The translations under genes and the position numbers were made by a program. A stretch of 8,440 nt of DNA from Phycisphaerae bacterium. GTDB lineage: Bacteria; Planctomycetota; Phycisphaerae; Phycisphaerales; UBA1924. Each line of letters begins with the position of its first letter. Position 1 is the stretch's first letter. Positions 4,669 to 8,440 of the stretch are shown here, one piece after another. Where the stretch lies: contig JAEUIX010000226.1 in the NCBI GenBank assembly GCA_016794945.1, forward strand, positions 1-8,440, written 5' to 3'. A model generated the notes under the pieces. It was not told where the DNA came from, did not search any database, and worked only from the letters and a program-made list of their open reading frames with translations.

Positions 4669-7600
4669 TCAGCGCGGCAGGGTGGTGGTGGGCTCGACGA
4701 TGCGGACTTCGGGGGTGGGGCCGAGGGTCCAGATGAGCTTGCGCGCGGTCTGCGGGGACCCGCGCTGCGGGTCGAGGAACGTGACCCGGTTGCCGGGAGC
4801 GGATTCGGCGGTGATCTGATTGAGCACGGTGTCGAAGGTGAGCTGGTCGCACTGAAGGGTGCGTTTGTCGTTCTCGGCACGGACGGAACCGAGGGCGGTG
4901 GCCCGCACGAGCTGGCCGACGGCGGCGGACTCGCCGGGGCTGGGGGAGGCCAGGAGCGCTTCGGCGCGGTCGGAGTCGAGCGTGGTGACGGCCTGGTCGG
5001 CGCGGGCGCGGTGGATGATGCGGACGCCGCCGTCAAGGGTGGCCAGGCCGGTGGCGCGGGCGAGAGAGGCTTGGCCGGACCAGGTGAAGAGGGTCGTGCC
5101 CCTGGCGCCGCCTTCGGGCAGGATGGCTGGGGTGCGCGGATCGGTGGCCGCGTGGCGCATGGCGTCGGGCGCGCCGGCCCCGGCGGGGGGCGCGGGGGAC
5201 CGATCGTCGACGAGGATCCGGCCCGGCTGGGGCGCGCTGAAGACGCCGGCGGCGTCGTCGGCGATGAGACGCGGGCTTTCCAGGTACACCAATCGTTCAA
5301 GAGTTCGGCCGGCGGCGCCCACGTCGCCCGGGTTGGCGCCGGGGGTGGAGGCGGCGTAGCGACGCGACTCAAGCGTGGCGGGTGAGCCACCTTCGCGGTC
5401 GACGATGGAGCCGAGGGCCTCGGCGCGGATGAGGCGGCGGACCGGGCGGCCGTCGGCGGTCCCCGGCGCGAAGGGCGTGAAGGAGAGGAGGATGCGGTCG
5501 CCGCGGACGGTGTCGATCTCGTCGGGGGTTCCGGCGCTCACCGCGACCGCGTCGCCGATGCAGGTGGCCGTGCCCGCGGCGTCGTCGACGGACATGGACC
5601 GGGACCAGGTGGCTTCCAGCGAAACGGCCTGACGGACCGAGCCGTCCTCGAGGCGGGTCTGGGGCCGAACGAAGCGGAAAATCCCGGGGCCCGGGGTTGT
5701 GAGCGTTCGGGCGGCGCCATTGAGAGCGATCTGCGGCGAGACGACGGTGGCTCCCTGGGATGAGACGGAGGCCATGGGCCCGAAGAGGTCGATCTGCTGG
5801 GTGCGGGCGTCGGCGGTCAGGCGGTCGGCGTTGGCGGCGGCGCCGTCGCGCGAGCGGAAGGCGACATTGGATTCGGCTTCGACGGAGCGGAGCGAGACCT
5901 TGCCGGCGGCGTCGCGTTCGAGCGAGGCCTCGAGGCGGTCGGCCGCGAGACGGTCGCCATCGCGCGCGGCTTCGACCGAGCCGCTGGCGGTGATGAACGT
6001 CGGGTCGCTTGTGCGGCCGTCCGGGGCGGGGGCGAAGGCAACGTCGAGGGTCTGTGCGCGCAGCGAGCCGGCGGGTCCGCCGTCGCCGTTGACGTTGTCG
6101 CGCGCGGCCAGGCGCGACAGCAGCATGCGGACCGGCCCGCCGTCGCGGGCCGGCGCGGGCTCGAAGTCGGCGCGGATGAAGCCCGCCGCGAGGCGGGTTC
6201 GGGCATCGCCGGCGACGACCGAGCCGGAGAACATGGCCTGCGAGAGCCGGTCGCTCATCCAGCCGTTGGCGGTGGCGAAGACGAAGTCAGCCTGGTCGGT
6301 CCACGCCAGGCGCATCGGGGGCGGGGGCACGCCGGGCTCGCCGGCGGGCGTGTCGTCGCGCGTCTGGAGCGTGATCGAGCCCGCGCCGACGACCTGCCCG
6401 ATGCCCGAGCCGAGGTTCTGGGTGAACCGCTCGGCCAGCAGCTCGCCGCGCTGGCCGAGATTGAGCGTGACGCTGTCGGGCGAGGGGCCGAGAAGCGCCA
6501 GGGTTCGGCTCGTGGCCCCGTAGGTGAGCACCGGGGCTGTGCCGCCGGCGGCGGAAGCGGGGTCGCTCATCCGGACCAACCCGCTGCGCTCGGCGGTGAA
6601 GCGGGCGAGCACCTGCTCAGCGCCGAGCGCGGCGGGCGCCTGCTCGATGCGGCGGAGCACCAACGGACCGGACCATGCGAGCGTGATGGGGCGGGCGGGG
6701 TCGATGGCGCCGGGCCGGGCGACGGCCAGACGCGGGTGAACGACGCCGGGCCACGGAAGGGTGGCCGGCTGCTGGTCGGCGGCGCGGCGGTCCTCAGGGC
6801 TGACGCCGCGGATCGCGTCTTCGGGCAGGCGGTTGTCGACGAGGCGGAGCAGGAGTTCCAGCGCGTCGCTCTGGATGGAGCGGCCCGCCTGCTCGACGCG
6901 GACGTCGTCGCTCAGCGTCGCGCGATAGATGGAGATGACCGGAGGCGAGGGCGGGCCGCTGACTGGCTGTTGATCGGCCGGACGGTCGGCCGTGGCGCGC
7001 CGGGTGGATCGGTCGGCAGCGGGGTTGATGGTGACGGGGTCGGTCTGCTGGAGTTCGAGGAGCTCGACGGCGTTGATGACGAAGTTGCCGATGGCGCGGA
7101 TGCCGCGGCCGGAGGCCTTGACGAGATCGGAGTCGAGTGACCAGCTCTCGCGTGTGGTCGCCTCCCCCAGGGCAAGGTCGAAGGAAAGGGAGCGGGTGGT
7201 GAAGGTGAGCGCGGGCGGATCGACGGCGACGTCGAGTGCGCCGTCGGGCCTGGGGCGGAAGAGGCGGACGGTGACGTCCCCCGAGAACGTGCCGGACTCG
7301 GGCTCGGAGGCTCGCGGTGGGGTGAAGAGCCGGGCGGTCGCGGCCTTGACGAGCACGACCGAGCCGTCGCGGGTGAAGATGGTGCCCGTGGGTTGCTGCA
7401 CGAGGGCGAAGCCGCCCTCCTGCGGCTCGAGGCTCTTCCACTCGAGTTGTCCTGCGGTTCGGGCCGGGTCGTTGCGGTCGACGAACTGCACGCGGGCCTG
7501 ACCGCCGCGCTGAAGGCCGGCCTGGGTGATGTCAGCCGGCGGCGTCGCGCCGGGGCCGTGCGGAGCGATGGGGAGCCTGGAACCGGATCCCGGTCCCGAG

Positions 7601-7749
7601 TGGCCGGACCTGAGGAACAGCAAGAGGATGACGCCGGTGCTGATCATGCCCATGCCGACTGCCAGGAGCATGCCGGTGCGGCGCGTGCCGAGCCCGCGCG
7701 GCGCGGGCGGGGGAGCGAAATCCGGCGGGGGCGTGTCGGAGGGGGGCAT
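4669..7749 (-). CDS. Giant LptC/OstA-like membrane-anchored periplasmic protein, probably LPS transport
   Basis: A 1026-residue protein with a Pro-rich cytoplasmic start (1-23), Arg residues, and one membrane helix (about 26-46, MLLAVGMGMISTGVILLLFL) that should anchor it with a very large periplasmic part. The first part (about 102-165, including TGTIFTRDGSVVLVKAATAR and GTFSGDVTVRLF) resembles the LptC beta-jellyroll. Further OstA/LptA-like strand pairs follow: ATLSDDVRVEQAGRSIQSDALEL (first residue 277), SGSVVAGD with RLAAGFIRADF (508-529), TASGSVEAARDGDRLAADRL (587-606), CIGDAVAV with DTVRGDRILLSF (730-757), TLDGGVRIIHR with TTLDSDRAEALL (904-933), and TALGSVRAENDKRTLQCDQL (951-970). A Trp-centred strand recurs (LAWSG, LAWTD, ATWSR, FTWSG, LIWTL). 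Ordinary LptC and LptA are each near 190 residues. It follows kdsC by 9 bases with no clear ribosome-binding site, in the place lptC holds in kdsD-kdsC-lptC-lptA-lptB operons. The LPS-export role is inferred from domain style and context. An AsmA-like or other envelope beta-protein is a less likely alternative. Confidence 0.8.
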   Translation of the reverse strand: MPPSDTPPPDFAPPPAPRGLGTRRTGMLLAVGMGMISTGVILLLFLRSGHSGPGSGSRLPIAPHGPGATPPADITQAGLQRGGQARVQFVDRNDPARTAGQLEWKSLEPQEGGFALVQQPTGTIFTRDGSVVLVKAATARLFTPPRASEPESGTFSGDVTVRLFRPRPDGALDVAVDPPALTFTTRSLSFDLALGEATTRESWSLDSDLVKASGRGIRAIGNFVINAVELLELQQTDPVTINPAADRSTRRATADRPADQQPVSGPPSPPVISIYRATLSDDVRVEQAGRSIQSDALELLLRLVDNRLPEDAIRGVSPEDRRAADQQPATLPWPGVVHPRLAVARPGAIDPARPITLAWSGPLVLRRIEQAPAALGAEQVLARFTAERSGLVRMSDPASAAGGTAPVLTYGATSRTLALLGPSPDSVTLNLGQRGELLAERFTQNLGSGIGQVVGAGSITLQTRDDTPAGEPGVPPPPMRLAWTDQADFVFATANGWMSDRLSQAMFSGSVVAGDARTRLAAGFIRADFEPAPARDGGPVRMLLSRLAARDNVNGDGGPAGSLRAQTLDVAFAPAPDGRTSDPTFITASGSVEAARDGDRLAADRLEASLERDAAGKVSLRSVEAESNVAFRSRDGAAANADRLTADARTQQIDLFGPMASVSSQGATVVSPQIALNGAARTLTTPGPGIFRFVRPQTRLEDGSVRQAVSLEATWSRSMSVDDAAGTATCIGDAVAVSAGTPDEIDTVRGDRILLSFTPFAPGTADGRPVRRLIRAEALGSIVDREGGSPATLESRRYAASTPGANPGDVGAAGRTLERLVYLESPRLIADDAAGVFSAPQPGRILVDDRSPAPPAGAGAPDAMRHAATDPRTPAILPEGGARGTTLFTWSGQASLARATGLATLDGGVRIIHRARADQAVTTLDSDRAEALLASPSPGESAAVGQLVRATALGSVRAENDKRTLQCDQLTFDTVLNQITAESAPGNRVTFLDPQRGSPQTARKLIWTLGPTPEVRIVEPTTTLPR
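6132..6153. repeat. Perfect 9-bp inverted repeat inside the LptC-like gene
   Basis: CCGGCCCGC (6132-6140) and GCGGGCCGG (6145-6153) are exact inverted copies around a 4-base loop. They lie in the coding sequence over residues near PARDGGPV, a flexible Pro/Gly stretch between beta segments. There is no T-tract, so it is not a terminator. It could slow ribosomes between domains or be a chance product of GC-rich DNA. Confidence 0.3.
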
Positions 7750-7758
7750 CGGGGGATG

Positions 7759-8271
7759 TTACTGGCGGTCGTGCAGCGCGACGGCCTTGTCGAGCAGGCG
7801 AAGCGATTCCAGCAGATGCTCGATGGCTTCACGGACGGCTCCGTCGCCGCCGCGTCGCGTGGTGATGTGGCGGGCCAGGGCCTTGACGTGCGGTGCGGCG
7901 TTGGCGACGGCGATGGGGTAGCCGACGCGCCGGAGCACGGGAAGATCCGGCCAATCGTCGCCGATGTAGGCGATGCGATCGGCGGGGACGCCGGTGCGGC
8001 GGAGCAGGTCGTCGAGGGAGGCGGACTTGTCCTTGGCGCCCTGGATGACAGTGGTGATCCCCAGGTCCGCGGCGCGGTGGAGGACCGCGTCGCTGGTGCG
8101 GCCTGTGATGATGGCGCTGCGGAGGCCCAGCCTCTGCCAGGTGCGCAGCGCGACGCCGTCGGCGGCGTTGAAGCGCTTGATCTCACGGCCGTCGGCGTCG
8201 AGGTAGATGGAGCCGTCGGTGAGTACGCCGTCGACGTCGAGCGCGAGCAGTTCGATGGATGGCGTGGGCAT
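7759..8271 (-). CDS. kdsC: 3-deoxy-D-manno-octulosonate 8-phosphate phosphatase KdsC (HAD family)
   Basis: A cytoplasmic HAD-superfamily phosphatase of 170 residues that removes the phosphate of Kdo-8-phosphate to give Kdo, the sugar linking lipid A to the LPS core. HAD motif I is LDVDGVLTDG (11-20) with nucleophile Asp12 and Asp14. Motif II is IITGRTS (54-60), the motif III Lys lies in QGAKDKSASL (77-86), and motif IV is YIGDDWPDLPVL (102-113). RFNAADGVAL (33-42) and the C-terminal RRGGDGAVREAIEHLL (139-154) are the family-specific parts that separate KdsC from other HAD enzymes. Length matches the cap-less KdsC tetramer family. The ATG at 8271 is 18 bases after the stop of the CBS-domain gene upstream; the ribosome-binding site is unclear. 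A sialic-acid-type HAD phosphatase (NeuA C-terminal-like) is related, but the kdsD-like neighbour argues for Kdo. Confidence 0.93.
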   Translation of the reverse strand: MPTPSIELLALDVDGVLTDGSIYLDADGREIKRFNAADGVALRTWQRLGLRSAIITGRTSDAVLHRAADLGITTVIQGAKDKSASLDDLLRRTGVPADRIAYIGDDWPDLPVLRRVGYPIAVANAAPHVKALARHITTRRGGDGAVREAIEHLLESLRLLDKAVALHDRQ

Positions 8272-8289
8272 GGGAACTTCGGCTGCGGC

Positions 8290-8440
8290 CTACTCCTTGA
8301 CCAGACGCATGGCGATGAGGTCCTGCACGTCGAGGATGCCGATGGGTCTTCCTGAATCGTCGACGACCGGGATCTCGTCGCGCCGGAACTCGCGGACCAT
8401 GCGCACGGCGTCGCGGACGCGGGCGGTGTGCGGCAGGGTG
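8290..8440 (-). CDS. kdsD: C-terminal CBS domain of a probable arabinose-5-phosphate isomerase (partial)
   Basis: Only the last 49 codons lie in the window; the gene runs off the right edge. Read directly from the minus strand, the protein ends with VRDAVRMVREF, then DEIPVVDDSGRPIGILDVQDL, then IAMRLVKE and a TAG stop. This is the second half of a CBS domain, a regulatory nucleotide-binding module. The wording IGILDVQDL at a C-terminus is typical of KdsD/KpsF/GutQ isomerases, which convert ribulose-5-phosphate to arabinose-5-phosphate, the first committed step to Kdo. Its position 18 bases before kdsC supports this. The SIS isomerase domain is outside the window, so another CBS protein (IMPDH-like or stand-alone) remains possible. 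CBS2 ends the KpsF/KdsD family, consistent with the stop here. Confidence 0.72.
   Translation of the reverse strand, partial: TLPHTARVRDAVRMVREFRRDEIPVVDDSGRPIGILDVQDLIAMRLVKE

Noticed and set aside
4657..4671. Short inverted repeat at the convergent stop codons as a bidirectional terminator
   Set aside because: The stem is only 5 bp, part of it is automatic because both stops are TGA, and there is no T-tract.
2847..4736. Plus-strand open frame of 629 codons
   Set aside because: It is antisense to flhF and out of frame with nuoC, with low-complexity Gly/Arg-rich translation. nuoC in another frame is the real gene.
4596..5390. Minus-strand Pro/Ser/Arg-rich frame
   Set aside because: It is out of frame within the LptC-like gene; its composition is typical of a frame-shifted GC-rich sequence.
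7393..8355. Plus-strand open frame of 320 codons
   Set aside because: It is antisense to kdsC and the start of the LptC-like gene, both of which carry family motifs; this frame carries none.

Overview
This is a dense, very GC-rich stretch (my impression is about 70% G+C) of a Gram-negative, flagellated bacterium. The sigma-28 protein sequence, the kdsD-kdsC-LptC-like order and the dispersed nuo gene are most reminiscent of the Planctomycetota, perhaps the Phycisphaerae. That placement is inference from recalled protein style, not a database result. Seven genes are visible, six of them on the minus strand. Long plus-strand reading frames opposite them are codon-bias shadows.

Left part (1-4095), read right to left: a flagellar regulation unit flhF > flhG > a 95-residue two-helix membrane protein > fliA. 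FlhF (SRP-type GTPase) and FlhG (MinD-type ATPase) set flagellar position and number, and FlhG carries the N-terminal DQAxxLR motif known to stimulate FlhF. They are 3 bp apart. FliA is the flagellar sigma factor. It has a good ribosome-binding site, its own plausible promoter with a helical-turn direct repeat just upstream, and a textbook intrinsic terminator after it. The small membrane protein has no function I recognise. The flhF leader holds two perfect tandem GC hairpins.

Middle (4096-4659): a lone plus-strand nuoC (30-kDa subunit of respiratory complex I), divergent from flhF. It has a -10-like TACACT placed so that the transcript could begin at, or within two bases of, the ATG (possible leaderless mRNA). 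No nuoB or nuoD flanks it.

Right part (4669-8440), read right to left: the C-terminal CBS end of a probable KdsD (arabinose-5-phosphate isomerase), then kdsC (Kdo-8-phosphate phosphatase), then a 1026-residue membrane-anchored protein in the position of lptC. KdsD and KdsC make the Kdo sugar of lipopolysaccharide. The big protein appears to consist of several LptC/LptA (OstA)-like beta segments in series, so it may be an enlarged periplasmic LPS bridge. No separate lptA or lptB follows, because nuoC converges only 9 bp from its stop codon.

The giant LptC-like protein and the unknown membrane protein inside the flagellar unit are the most interesting items. I found no RNA genes, CRISPR arrays, insertion sequences, attachment sites or origins. 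No gene-free stretch exceeds 190 bases.
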